This document shows, in pieces, positions 1 through 7,456 of a stretch of 64,000 nucleotides of DNA (position 1 is the first letter of the stretch; the number at the start of each line of letters is the position of its first letter). The DNA comes from Xylanibacter ruminicola Ga6B6 (GTDB lineage Bacteria > Bacteroidota > Bacteroidia > Bacteroidales > Bacteroidaceae), in the NCBI RefSeq assembly GCF_000687715.1, contig NZ_JHXD01000002.1, positions 1 to 64,000 of the forward strand, read 5' to 3'. The notes under the pieces are model-generated. The model searched no databases. It had not been told where the DNA came from and was given only the letters and a program-made list of their open reading frames with translations. The translations under genes were made by a program, and so were the position numbers.

Positions 1-123
1 CCTCACTACAGCATCGGTATGCAGACTCCAAATACAGCTCACGAGCAGTCTGGTGAACAAAAAAAGATGTGGAAGAATAAAATTTATCGCAAGAATGAAC
101 AGAGTTTGCAGAATAATCCCTAA
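1..123 (+). CDS. C-terminal tail of a probable IS transposase/integrase (partial)
   Basis: Frame 1 is open from the window edge to TAA at 121-123 and encodes 40 residues. It begins PHYSIGMQTPNTAHEQ and continues as a lysine-rich tail. The pattern of RPH-S-G-TP-E/A-H followed by a basic tail is typical of the end of DDE integrase-core transposases (rve_3 region) of IS3/IS481-like elements. The adjoining GTCAAC repeat array supports this. Only the tail is present, so the family assignment is tentative and intactness cannot be judged. Confidence 0.5.
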   Translation, partial: PHYSIGMQTPNTAHEQSGEQKKMWKNKIYRKNEQSLQNNP

Positions 124-209
124 CTTTGCAAGCGGAATGTCGAAGGACACTCTTTGGAGGCTTTGCGCCTCCAGCCGCATGGCAAACCACCGCAGTGTTT
201 TTCATAGTT

Positions 210-349
210 GTCAACTCTTTCAGGAAAAAGACAACCTTTTCAGTAAAGGTGTCAACGATTCCAGTAAAGAGTCAACTTATTCAGTAAAGCGACTGTCAAC
301 TATATCAGGAAAAAAGCAATAAACTGTCAACCAAAATCAGGAAAAGACA
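210..349 (+). repeat. Six-copy GTCAAC-N4-TCAGKAAA array, likely IS terminal repeats
   Basis: GTCAAC (once GACAAC) occurs at 210, 230, 251, 271, 295 and 326. Each copy is followed by about four variable bases and then CAGGAAA or CAGTAAA. The first four copies are 20-21 bp apart, about two helical turns, and the last two are 24 and 31 bp apart. The array lies directly after the transposase tail. The best explanation is transposase-binding repeats of the IS end; iterons of a replicon are a less likely alternative. Confidence 0.6.
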
Positions 350-356
350 GTAGAAT

Positions 357-522
357 GTTGCAATGTTGCCGTTGCAACGTTGCATGAAGGAGTATAATAA
401 CTATTCAATAATTAATAAGTATTAATTTCTATTTATCATAATCCGGTAATATATATCGGATATCCATCCTGTGTAGAGGTGGGATAGTCCTTATTGCAAC
501 GTTGCAACGGCAACGCTGCAAC
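357..522. repeat. 28-bp inverted repeat with 110-bp AT-rich spacer
   Basis: The arm at 357-384 (GTTGCAATGTTGCCGTTGCA and following bases) is the reverse complement of 495-522 with 26 of 28 positions matching. The spacer is AT-rich and holds smaller inverted pieces, for example ATCCG at 431 with CGGAT at 457. No coding sequence is seen here. The function is unknown. It could fold as a long stem in RNA, be a remnant of a small non-autonomous element, or be a recombination site. Confidence 0.6.
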
Positions 523-598
523 GTTTGCCTACCTTCAATGAGATATCCGTAATGTATCTACCAGATATCCGTAACTTATCTCATAGATTAGTTACGTT

Positions 599-635
599 TT
601 CCCAACGTGGGAATATTTGTTCCCCAACTAGGGAA
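599..635. repeat. Two copies of the TTCCCA-N3-TGGGAA palindrome
   Basis: TTCCCAACGTGGGAA lies at 599-613 and a degenerate copy, TTCCCCAACTAGGGAA, at 620-635. They have about 21-22 bp between starts. The same family occurs at 34411-34469 and 58149-58229 with an exact 22-bp period. Here it sits just downstream of the permease gene that ends at 666. Confidence 0.7.
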
Positions 636-665
636 TTTTTGCGCCCTCACGTAGTAGCAAAATTT

Positions 666-1676
666 TTATCGCTTGCGGGCGATGACATAGATGATAACGG
701 GGGCGCCGATGAGAGGGGTTACGGCGTTGAGGGGGATGACACCACTCTCGCCTGGCAGATAGCAGATAAGATTACATACCAAAGCAACTACCGAACCACA
801 GAGTAGGGTGGCGGGTAGTAGTTGACGATGGTTGTCGGTGGTAAGCAACAATCGGGCGATGTGGGGGACAGCCAGTCCGATAAAAGCTACAGGACCGCAG
901 AAGGCGGTGGTGATAGCGGTTAGCAGGCCGGTTACTATCAGCAACCAGTTGCGTACTCGCAGAATGTTAACGCCTAAGTTCTCGGCATATCTGTCGCCTA
1001 GCATCAGGGCATTCAGGGGTTTTATCAATAATAAAGCACCTAAAAGGCCTGCTAGCGTTACAATCGCAAACACAGGCATATTGGCCATCGACACGCCACC
1101 AAACGAGCCCATACCCCATACCATATACGATTTTACGCCCTCGTCGGTTGCAAAAAAGTTAAGCAGCGATATGGCCGAGTTGCTGATGTAGCCGATCATA
1201 ATACCTATGATTAATAGCATCACGCTATTGCGAACCAAGGTTGAGAAGAAAAAGATGATGGCCATCACCGTCATGGCGCCAATAAAGGCGGCCAGCAGAA
1301 TGGCAGCAAAGCCTGTAATACTCACCGAACCTACGGATAGTCCGCCACCTAAAAACAGCATTACCAATGCCACACCCAGTCCGGCACCGCTGTTTACACC
1401 AAACACACTGGGACCAGCCAGCGGGTTGCGGAAAGCCGTTTGCAGCATCAGTCCACTTACAGCCAAAGCAGCACCACACAGGGTGGCTGTGATAGCTTGG
1501 GGCAGTCGCGACTCCAGAATGATGAACTGCCACGAGGCTTTGGCGGTTTCATCGCCCAAAAGTATGCTTACTACATCACCTGAAGGAATCGATACCGACC
1601 CCAGTAACAGGTTGAGTGCAAATAGGATAGCTACCACCAACCCTAAGCCCAAGCAGTATGCTGTACCTTTGTTCAT
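666..1676 (-). CDS. FecCD-family ABC transporter permease (iron-siderophore/B12 type)
   Basis: A 336-residue polytopic membrane protein of the BtuC/FecCD family, the inner-membrane channel of ABC importers for ferric siderophores, haem or cobalamin. About ten hydrophobic helices are visible. The family block ...LPQAITATLCGAALAVSG lies near residue 75 and GPVAFIGLAVPHIARLL near residue 265. I start at ATG 1676 (MNKGTAYCLG), which gives the usual family length. The frame is open 41 codons further upstream, but that part overlaps the promoter elements of the divergent gene at 1864. No ATPase or binding-protein gene is adjacent: downstream are only repeats and an IS end. The gene is therefore either an orphan or separated from its partners. 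The substrate is unknown. Confidence 0.88.
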   Translation of the reverse strand: MNKGTAYCLGLGLVVAILFALNLLLGSVSIPSGDVVSILLGDETAKASWQFIILESRLPQAITATLCGAALAVSGLMLQTAFRNPLAGPSVFGVNSGAGLGVALVMLFLGGGLSVGSVSITGFAAILLAAFIGAMTVMAIIFFFSTLVRNSVMLLIIGIMIGYISNSAISLLNFFATDEGVKSYMVWGMGSFGGVSMANMPVFAIVTLAGLLGALLLIKPLNALMLGDRYAENLGVNILRVRNWLLIVTGLLTAITTAFCGPVAFIGLAVPHIARLLLTTDNHRQLLPATLLCGSVVALVCNLICYLPGESGVIPLNAVTPLIGAPVIIYVIARKR

Positions 1677-1719
1677 TCGGAGGGCAAAAATACAACAAAA
1701 CTTCCAAACTGCCAAACCA

Positions 1720-1814
1720 TTCGTCACAAATTTACCGTTTATCACACCGTTCGTCACAAAACTGCACAGAATATCCCTAAAATTTGGAGTGTGTTGCAAC
1801 TATATCTACTTTTG
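1720..1814 (+). promoter_or_regulatory. LytTR-type twin-site promoter (site 1)
   Basis: Half-sites TTCGTCAC (1750-1757) and TATCCC (1772-1777) have GTCAC and ATCCC exactly 20 bp apart. The -33 TTTG and the -7 box TACTTTTG at 1807-1814 follow; the -7 box starts 35 bp after TATCCC. Extra copies of the first half-site lie at 1719-1727 (TTCGTCAC) and 1739-1745 (TTATCAC). This drives the gene at 1864. The same layout is found at six other promoters in the window. Confidence 0.8.
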
Positions 1815-1863
1815 CAACGTCAAAACGACAGAGCTCGAGTTGAAAAATTAAATTGATGAAAGT

Positions 1864-4239
1864 ATGAAAAAGTTAAGTTTTAGACTGATGGCCCTGATGG
1901 CCGCAATGATGATGACGCTGACAAGTTCCGCCAAGACACAGGATTGGGGCGGACGCGTAATAGATGAGAATGGCGAACCCATGCCATTTGTAAATGTAGT
2001 GCTGCTGTCGCTGCCCGATTCGGCTTTTGTACAAGGTGCGATGACCAACGAGCAAGGCGTGTTTAAGATTGTAACTGATGTAAACGAGGGCTTGTTTAAG
2101 GTTACCAGCGTGGGCTATCAGACCTTATATATTAAGGCCGGACAGGATCTTACCATCCAGATGAAGGAGGATACCCAGCTGTTGAAAGAGGTGGTTGTAA
2201 AAGGTCAGTTGCCTAAAACTCATGTTAAGGGCGATGCCATGCGTACTACTGTGGCAGGAACCATCCTTGAGAAGGCAGGAACCGTGAGCGACGCCTTATC
2301 AAAGATTCCTTCGCTCGAAGCCGAGCGCGATGGTGCCATAAAGGTGCTGGGGCGTGGCGATGCCGAGGTGTATATCAATGGTCGTAAGGTGCAGGATATC
2401 TCTGAGTTGTCACGCTTGCGTTCCGATCAGGTGCTGCATGTAGATGTGGTTCAGAATCCAGGAGCCCGCTATGCCGCATCAACCAAGGCTGTGGTTCGCA
2501 TTACGCTGAAGAAAGCGCAGGGCGAGGGTATCAGTTTCCAGGATAATGCAGGTGGCATGTACCAGTATGGGCACACGCTTACCAATAACCTCGATGTGAA
2601 CTATCGTACTGGCGGACTGGATGTAACAGCATCGTTCTGGGCAGGTCGCTATGGTCATAGCAAGTCGTTGCAGGAGGATGATATGTATTATATGGTGCCA
2701 AATGGTAATGGCAAGGATGTGGTTACCGGCTATACCAAGCAGGAAACCAAACAGATATGGAAGGGCCTCTCGCCACAGCTTCAGGTAAACTACATGTTCA
2801 ACGAGAACCATAGCTTGGGTGCTTTCTACAAGTACGACTATCACCCCAGTGGTAGCCTGACCAGCGATTTTAATACCGACGAGTATCAGAATGGTGCCTT
2901 TATGGAGCGTTCGGAGAGCAAAATTAACCAGGATGACAAGTTTAAGAAGCATATCTTTAATGCCTATTATAATGGTAAGATTGGTAAGTTGGGTATCGAT
3001 CTGAATATCGACGGACTTTTCGACGATACCGAAACCCCAGGAAATACCAGCGAGTTTGCCACATCACCTACAGGCGAGAAAACGCAGCGCACTATCAATA
3101 GCAATACCAAGAGCGCTAACAACTTCTGGGCTTCGAAGCTTATCTTCAGCTATCCTTTGCTGAAAGGTAATCTCTCTATCGGTGGTGAGTATAGCTACAA
3201 TCATCGTACCGATGCCTACTCGTTTGCCGCCTCTGAGGCTGTGCCTGTTACAGCTACTGATACAGAGATTAACGAGAAGGCGGAAGCCGCCTTTATCGAG
3301 TACGGACACCAGTTCGGAAAGCTGTATGCTCAGGTAGGTTTGCGTTACGAGCATCTGAAGAACGACTATTATAACTTTGGTAAGCGTATGGACGACGAGA
3401 GCCGCGACTATGGCGACTGGTTCCCCACCGCAACCCTCTCAGCGCCTATCGGTAAGGTTCAGCTGGCACTCTCTTATCGTCGCGATATCAAGCGCCCTGC
3501 CTACAGCAGCTTAACAAGCTCTACCATCTATCTGAACCGTTATGCCTATCAGAGTGGTAACCCATATCTCCGCCCCACTTACACTCACAGCTTAGAGCTG
3601 AACGTAAACTATAAGTGGATGGGAATGAGTATGAACTACTCACGTATTAAGGATTTGGAGACGATGTCGTCAGAACCCTTCCCTGGTGCCGACGATCCGC
3701 TGGTATGCCTGGTTCGTCCCATCAATACTGAGGAGGACTTCAATCAGCTGAGCCTGAATCCCTATGCCAGTCCGGTTATTGGCTGTTGGCATCCCACCTG
3801 GTACGTCTATGTTCAGTTCCAGGATTACAAGGCGCCTCGTGCCGATGGTTCTACCATCACCCTCAATCACCCATATTGTCAGGTAGGTTGGAATAATACC
3901 ATTACGTTGCCAAAGGGCTGGCGTATTAATGCCGGATTGAGTTATGTGCCTAAGGGCGATGCTAATAACTTCCGCATTCACAAGCAGCAGTTCCGTTCTA
4001 ACCTCGGTGTTCAGCGCGATTTCAACCTGCGCCGTTTGGGTACACTTACTGCCGATGTACGTTGCAACGATATCTTTAATACCGATAAGACTAACGCCAC
4101 CCTGTTTGGCCAGCGTGAGTTAACTGTTCGTAATCCAGCCCGTCGTACCTTCATGCTCGACCTGACTTGGAAGTTTAACGAGGCTAACAGTAAGTATCGT
4201 GGAAAAGGTGCTGGCGAAAAGCAGAAGGCACGTATGTAA
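1864..4239 (+). CDS. Outer-membrane beta-barrel protein with regulatory and plug domains
   Basis: 791 residues. A signal peptide (about 1-23, MKKLSFRLMALMAAMMM then SSAK) is followed by a carboxypeptidase-regulatory-like domain (about 28-110, GGRVIDENGEPMPFVNV). Next comes a plug-like region (about 112-215, with YINGRKV and NPGARYAAS) and a long barrel of the OMP_b-brl_3 type to the C-terminus. It resembles TonB-dependent receptors, but the ligand is unknown. The end is unusual: after the last strand comes a basic tail, SKYRGKGAGEKQKARM. The paralogues at 9463 and 23986 have the same kind of tail. The gene is the first of a probable two-gene unit with 4289 (49-bp gap), under LytTR-type promoter site 1. 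Confidence 0.88.
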   Translation: MKKLSFRLMALMAAMMMTLTSSAKTQDWGGRVIDENGEPMPFVNVVLLSLPDSAFVQGAMTNEQGVFKIVTDVNEGLFKVTSVGYQTLYIKAGQDLTIQMKEDTQLLKEVVVKGQLPKTHVKGDAMRTTVAGTILEKAGTVSDALSKIPSLEAERDGAIKVLGRGDAEVYINGRKVQDISELSRLRSDQVLHVDVVQNPGARYAASTKAVVRITLKKAQGEGISFQDNAGGMYQYGHTLTNNLDVNYRTGGLDVTASFWAGRYGHSKSLQEDDMYYMVPNGNGKDVVTGYTKQETKQIWKGLSPQLQVNYMFNENHSLGAFYKYDYHPSGSLTSDFNTDEYQNGAFMERSESKINQDDKFKKHIFNAYYNGKIGKLGIDLNIDGLFDDTETPGNTSEFATSPTGEKTQRTINSNTKSANNFWASKLIFSYPLLKGNLSIGGEYSYNHRTDAYSFAASEAVPVTATDTEINEKAEAAFIEYGHQFGKLYAQVGLRYEHLKNDYYNFGKRMDDESRDYGDWFPTATLSAPIGKVQLALSYRRDIKRPAYSSLTSSTIYLNRYAYQSGNPYLRPTYTHSLELNVNYKWMGMSMNYSRIKDLETMSSEPFPGADDPLVCLVRPINTEEDFNQLSLNPYASPVIGCWHPTWYVYVQFQDYKAPRADGSTITLNHPYCQVGWNNTITLPKGWRINAGLSYVPKGDANNFRIHKQQFRSNLGVQRDFNLRRLGTLTADVRCNDIFNTDKTNATLFGQRELTVRNPARRTFMLDLTWKFNEANSKYRGKGAGEKQKARM

Positions 4240-4288
4240 TTTGTAATTAATAATTTTGCGTTTGTAAGTTGAACATATTTAAGTTTGT

Positions 4289-6640
4289 ATGAAAAGATTG
4301 TTTTTAGGTGCAGCTATTGCCATGCTGCTCATCCCTGCAGTGGCAGGGGCACAAGCCAATCAGGCCGTCCAGACTGTTCGTGGTCAGGTTTGTGATGTTG
4401 CGTCGGGCGAGCCCATGATTGGTGTAACGGTCACAGTAGAGAACGGTAGTACTATGGCTACCGTCTCTGATGTGGACGGAAATTTCGAAATCAAGAATGT
4501 GCCCGTGGGGCGCCATTCCGTCAGAGCCAGTTTTATTGGCTACGAGCCAGTATTGCTTAAGGAGCAGCTGGTAACCTCGGGTAAGGAGTTGGTACTCAAT
4601 CTGCGTATGCGCGAGAGTATCTCCGAACTGGGCGAGGTGGTTATCAAACCACGAGTAAACAAGCAGCAGCCATTGAACGAGATGGCTCAGGTGGGTGCCC
4701 GTATGTTCAGTGTCGAGGAGGCTAGTCGCTATGCTGGCGGTATGGCCGACCCTGCCCGCACGGCTTCGATGTTTGCAGGTGTGGCCACAGGTGGTGCCAC
4801 CAACGGTATCTCTATTCATGGTAACTCGCCCCAGATGCTACAATGGCGTGTTGAGGGCGTTGAGGTGGCCAATCCCAACCACTTTGCCGAGATAACCGAG
4901 GCTGGTGGCGGTGTGTTTACCTCGCTTAATGGTACCGTTCTGGCCAATAGCGATTTCCTCACTGGAGCCATGCCTGCTGAGTATGGTAACGCCCTTTCAG
5001 GTGCCTTTGATATGAAGATGCGCGTGGGTAACAATACCAAGTACGAGCATGCCATCCAGGTGGGTACGCTTGGTGTAGATTTTGCCTCCGAGGGTCCGTT
5101 GGCAAAGGGTTCTAAGGCCTCGTATCTGGTAAACTATCGCTATAGTTTCCTCGAGATAGCCAAGAAACTGCATGCCATCAATATGGAGAACGAGACGCTC
5201 GATTATCAGGATCTGAGCTTTAAACTCAATATGCCTACCAAGAAAGCAGGAACCTTTGCAGTGTGGTTTACCGGACTGATTGACCGCTACGAGAATAAGG
5301 TTCCCGATATGTCGGAGTGGGAAACGCTTTGGGACATGAACGACTCGTGGTCGCGCCAGCGCAACTGCGCTTTGGGCGTAAACCATACCTACCGCTTTAA
5401 AACAGGTGGTACGCTGCACTCAAGTGTGGCATTTACAGGCGCCTATCGTAAATTGGGTGTTAACGATTATGATGCCGAAATGAACATGATGCCAGAAATG
5501 GCCGGTCGCAACTCACAATGGAATGTGATTATCAGCACCCAGCACCAACACAAATTTTCATCAAGATATACCATGCAGAATGGCTTTGAACACCAGCACT
5601 TAGATTTCCACACTTGGATGGATTACATCCACTATACGGGTGGTCCACTATATCGTGTGTACGATTCTGAGGGCAATACAGGCCTTACCCGCCTTTATAC
5701 CAACCATAAGGTGGCACTCAGTCGTAAGCTTTCGGCTGTGGCTGGTGTCAATGTCATGTGGTTTAACCTCAACAACCAGTGGCTGGTTGAGCCTCGTGTT
5801 AGCATGCAGTACAAAACATCGGCATCCAGCACGCTCTCGCTGGCCTATGCCATGAACAGTCGCAAGGAAACTACCGATACCTATTTTGTGCTGATGGACG
5901 GTAAGAATCCCAATAAGGATTTAGGATTGACTCGCTCGCATCATATCTCAGCCTCGTTCGCTCAGCGTTTGGGCGAGAACGCTATGCTGAAGATTGAGCC
6001 CTACTGGCAGTGGTTGTTCGATGTGCCTGTTGAGTTGAGCTCCTCCTATTCTATTCTGAATCATCGCAAGTTCTTCCAGGATCGTGCTTTGGTTAACGAG
6101 GGTGCAGGTCGTAACTATGGTATCGACTTCACCTTGGAACGTTATCTCAAGGATGGTTTCTATGGTATGATTACTGCCACTCTGTTTAAGTCGGAGTATC
6201 GCGATGCACAGGGCCAGTGGCACCACTCGCGCCACGATCGCCACTACGTCACCAATATCCTTGGTGGTAAAGAGTGGATGATAGGAAAGGCCCGCAAGAA
6301 TGTGTTCGGCATTAACGGCCGATTAACCATGATGGGTGGCGATCGCTATACCCCAATCCCAGATGGTATCACTTTTGAGGAGGTGATGATGCGCCCTGAT
6401 AAGTCGATACCTGAGGACGAGAGTATGGATCCCTTTACCAAGCAAAAGGGTATGAACGTAGGTTATGCTTTCTCGATTAAGTACACCATCAACAAGAAGC
6501 ATACTTCGCACCACTTCATCCTCGAATATCTGCAGATGAAGACGTTCCAGGGTCAGACGTTCGACCTGCACACCCACGAGACTGTGGATAAGTTCACCTC
6601 GCTCACATTCCCCAATATTGCCTATCGAGTAGAGTTCTGA
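4289..6640 (+). CDS. TonB-dependent receptor, carboxypeptidase-regulatory type
   Basis: 783 residues. The signal peptide is about 1-21 (ending AVAGAQA). It is followed by a carboxypeptidase-regulatory-like beta-sandwich (about 28-115; VRGQVCDVASGEPMIGVTV) and a plug domain (about 130-250; GNSPQMLQWRVEGVEVANPN and MPAEYGNALSGAFDMK). An outer-membrane barrel runs to the end, closing on the aromatic residue F (NIAYRVEF), as is normal for outer-membrane proteins. The protein should import a ligand across the outer membrane using TonB energy. No SusD partner is adjacent, so glycan uptake is not indicated. It is probably co-transcribed with the barrel protein at 1864. Confidence 0.88.
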   Translation: MKRLFLGAAIAMLLIPAVAGAQANQAVQTVRGQVCDVASGEPMIGVTVTVENGSTMATVSDVDGNFEIKNVPVGRHSVRASFIGYEPVLLKEQLVTSGKELVLNLRMRESISELGEVVIKPRVNKQQPLNEMAQVGARMFSVEEASRYAGGMADPARTASMFAGVATGGATNGISIHGNSPQMLQWRVEGVEVANPNHFAEITEAGGGVFTSLNGTVLANSDFLTGAMPAEYGNALSGAFDMKMRVGNNTKYEHAIQVGTLGVDFASEGPLAKGSKASYLVNYRYSFLEIAKKLHAINMENETLDYQDLSFKLNMPTKKAGTFAVWFTGLIDRYENKVPDMSEWETLWDMNDSWSRQRNCALGVNHTYRFKTGGTLHSSVAFTGAYRKLGVNDYDAEMNMMPEMAGRNSQWNVIISTQHQHKFSSRYTMQNGFEHQHLDFHTWMDYIHYTGGPLYRVYDSEGNTGLTRLYTNHKVALSRKLSAVAGVNVMWFNLNNQWLVEPRVSMQYKTSASSTLSLAYAMNSRKETTDTYFVLMDGKNPNKDLGLTRSHHISASFAQRLGENAMLKIEPYWQWLFDVPVELSSSYSILNHRKFFQDRALVNEGAGRNYGIDFTLERYLKDGFYGMITATLFKSEYRDAQGQWHHSRHDRHYVTNILGGKEWMIGKARKNVFGINGRLTMMGGDRYTPIPDGITFEEVMMRPDKSIPEDESMDPFTKQKGMNVGYAFSIKYTINKKHTSHHFILEYLQMKTFQGQTFDLHTHETVDKFTSLTFPNIAYRVEF

Positions 6641-6658
6641 TGATGGAAAAAGGGCCCA

Positions 6659-6723
6659 TTCGTCACATTTTTGTACAGAATATCCCTAATATTTGGCGCG
6701 TGATGTAGTTTTTTATATCTTTG
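6659..6723 (+). promoter_or_regulatory. LytTR-type twin-site promoter (site 2)
   Basis: TTCGTCAC (6659-6666) and TATCCC (6681-6686) have half-site cores 20 bp apart. TATTTGG follows, and the -7 box TATCTTTG lies at 6716-6723, 35 bp after TATCCC. The conserved GCAGCGTCAAA start region lies just downstream. It drives the gene at 6770. Confidence 0.82.
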
Positions 6724-6769
6724 CAGCGTCAAACAATCGAAATGTAGAATTTCAAATAATAAGAGAGTT

Positions 6770-7330
6770 ATGAAACCAAGAACGATTATCGGATTAGTTT
6801 TAGTTGTGGGTGGCTTGGTTAAGCTGGCCACTATCTGGGGACTTATTCATTGGGAGTGGTTCGAAACAATGTCTGAAGGGCCATGGTGCATGTATTTCAG
6901 CATCTTTGTTATTATGTGGGTAGGTGCGCATCTGATTGTAGATAGTTATCGTCGCGACCCCGACCAGTGGTTGCAGCGCCCTCTGCCCATCGGCGAGGAT
7001 GGCAAGCGCATCTGCTGTTGCGTGCATTATGGTGGCGACGAGTATATTTTCCGTGGCGAGCCGTTCCATGGTGCCCGTCTCGATGCCTTCTGTGGTGGTC
7101 TCCGTATGGACTTGCGCGAGGCTGTGATTACCGAGGACGAGGAGATTGATATCCACACCTTCTGTGGTGGTGTCGAGCTCTTTGTGCCTGCTCACGTCAA
7201 TGTGTTGGTTAAGAGTCGTAGCTTTATCGGAGGCGTAGGCAACTCAACCGTGCATGTGCCCGACAAGGATGCCCCTTGCCTGCACATTGTAGCCAGCAAT
7301 TTCTTTGGTGGTGTTGATGTTAAGAATTAA
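6770..7330 (+). CDS. LiaF-like membrane protein (two TM helices plus beta-helical C-terminal domain)
   Basis: 186 residues. Two hydrophobic segments (about 5-27 and 39-60) are followed by a soluble half (about 85-186). That half has short glycine-rich repeats: DAFCGGLRMDLREA, HTFCGGVELFVPA, SFIGGVGNSTV and NFFGGVDVKN. This is the pattern of the LiaF C-terminal (cell-wall-active antibiotic response) domain, which in Firmicutes senses or represses envelope-stress signalling. In Bacteroidetes such proteins are common but of unclear function. The gene has its own LytTR-type promoter, in keeping with an envelope-stress role, which is an inference. It is followed by a hairpin at 7377. Confidence 0.75.
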   Translation: MKPRTIIGLVLVVGGLVKLATIWGLIHWEWFETMSEGPWCMYFSIFVIMWVGAHLIVDSYRRDPDQWLQRPLPIGEDGKRICCCVHYGGDEYIFRGEPFHGARLDAFCGGLRMDLREAVITEDEEIDIHTFCGGVELFVPAHVNVLVKSRSFIGGVGNSTVHVPDKDAPCLHIVASNFFGGVDVKN

Positions 7331-7376
7331 GAAAACCAAGTTTTGTTAATATTAAGTTAGAATTAATTTTCTAATA

Positions 7377-7411
7377 AAAGCAACGTCCGTCGCGATGACG
7401 CATGTTGCTTT
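7377..7411 (+). terminator. Hairpin between the LiaF-like gene and the M13 peptidase
   Basis: AAAGCAAC (7377-7384) pairs with GTTGCTTT (7404-7411). Inside it CGTC pairs with GACG around a GCGAT loop, giving a two-tier stem. There is no clear T-tract after it, so it may be a weak or factor-dependent terminator or a leader structure of the gene at 7457. Confidence 0.45.
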
Positions 7412-7456
7412 CATGGTAAGAACAAATATCGTTTAACTAATTATAGATTACGAAGT

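Larger units (their letters stand above)
1..349 (+). mobile_element. Right end of an insertion sequence (truncated by window edge)
   Basis: A transposase-like reading frame enters from the left edge and stops at 121-123. It is followed by a short GC-rich hairpin (155-161 pairs with 167-173) and then by a six-copy GTCAAC repeat array that ends near 349. Multiple terminal repeats of this kind are known at the ends of some IS families, where they bind the transposase. I infer that the element ends about 349 with GACA, but the left end is outside the window, so the boundary and target duplication cannot be checked. Confidence 0.5.

Noticed and set aside
53..322. 89-codon open frame across the GTCAAC repeats
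   Set aside because: It overlaps the transposase tail in another frame, and its second half is translated repeat DNA.
210..349. CRISPR-like array
   Set aside because: Units are only about 20 bp, degenerate and without unique spacers of constant length, and no cas genes are present.
1677..1799. 41-codon upstream extension of the FecCD permease frame
   Set aside because: It overlaps the repeated TTCGTCAC half-sites of the divergent promoter, adds non-family residues, and the start at 1676 gives the normal family length.
1207..1851. 214-codon plus-strand open frame
   Set aside because: It is antisense to the permease and lies over promoter site 1. Its composition is that of a shadow frame.
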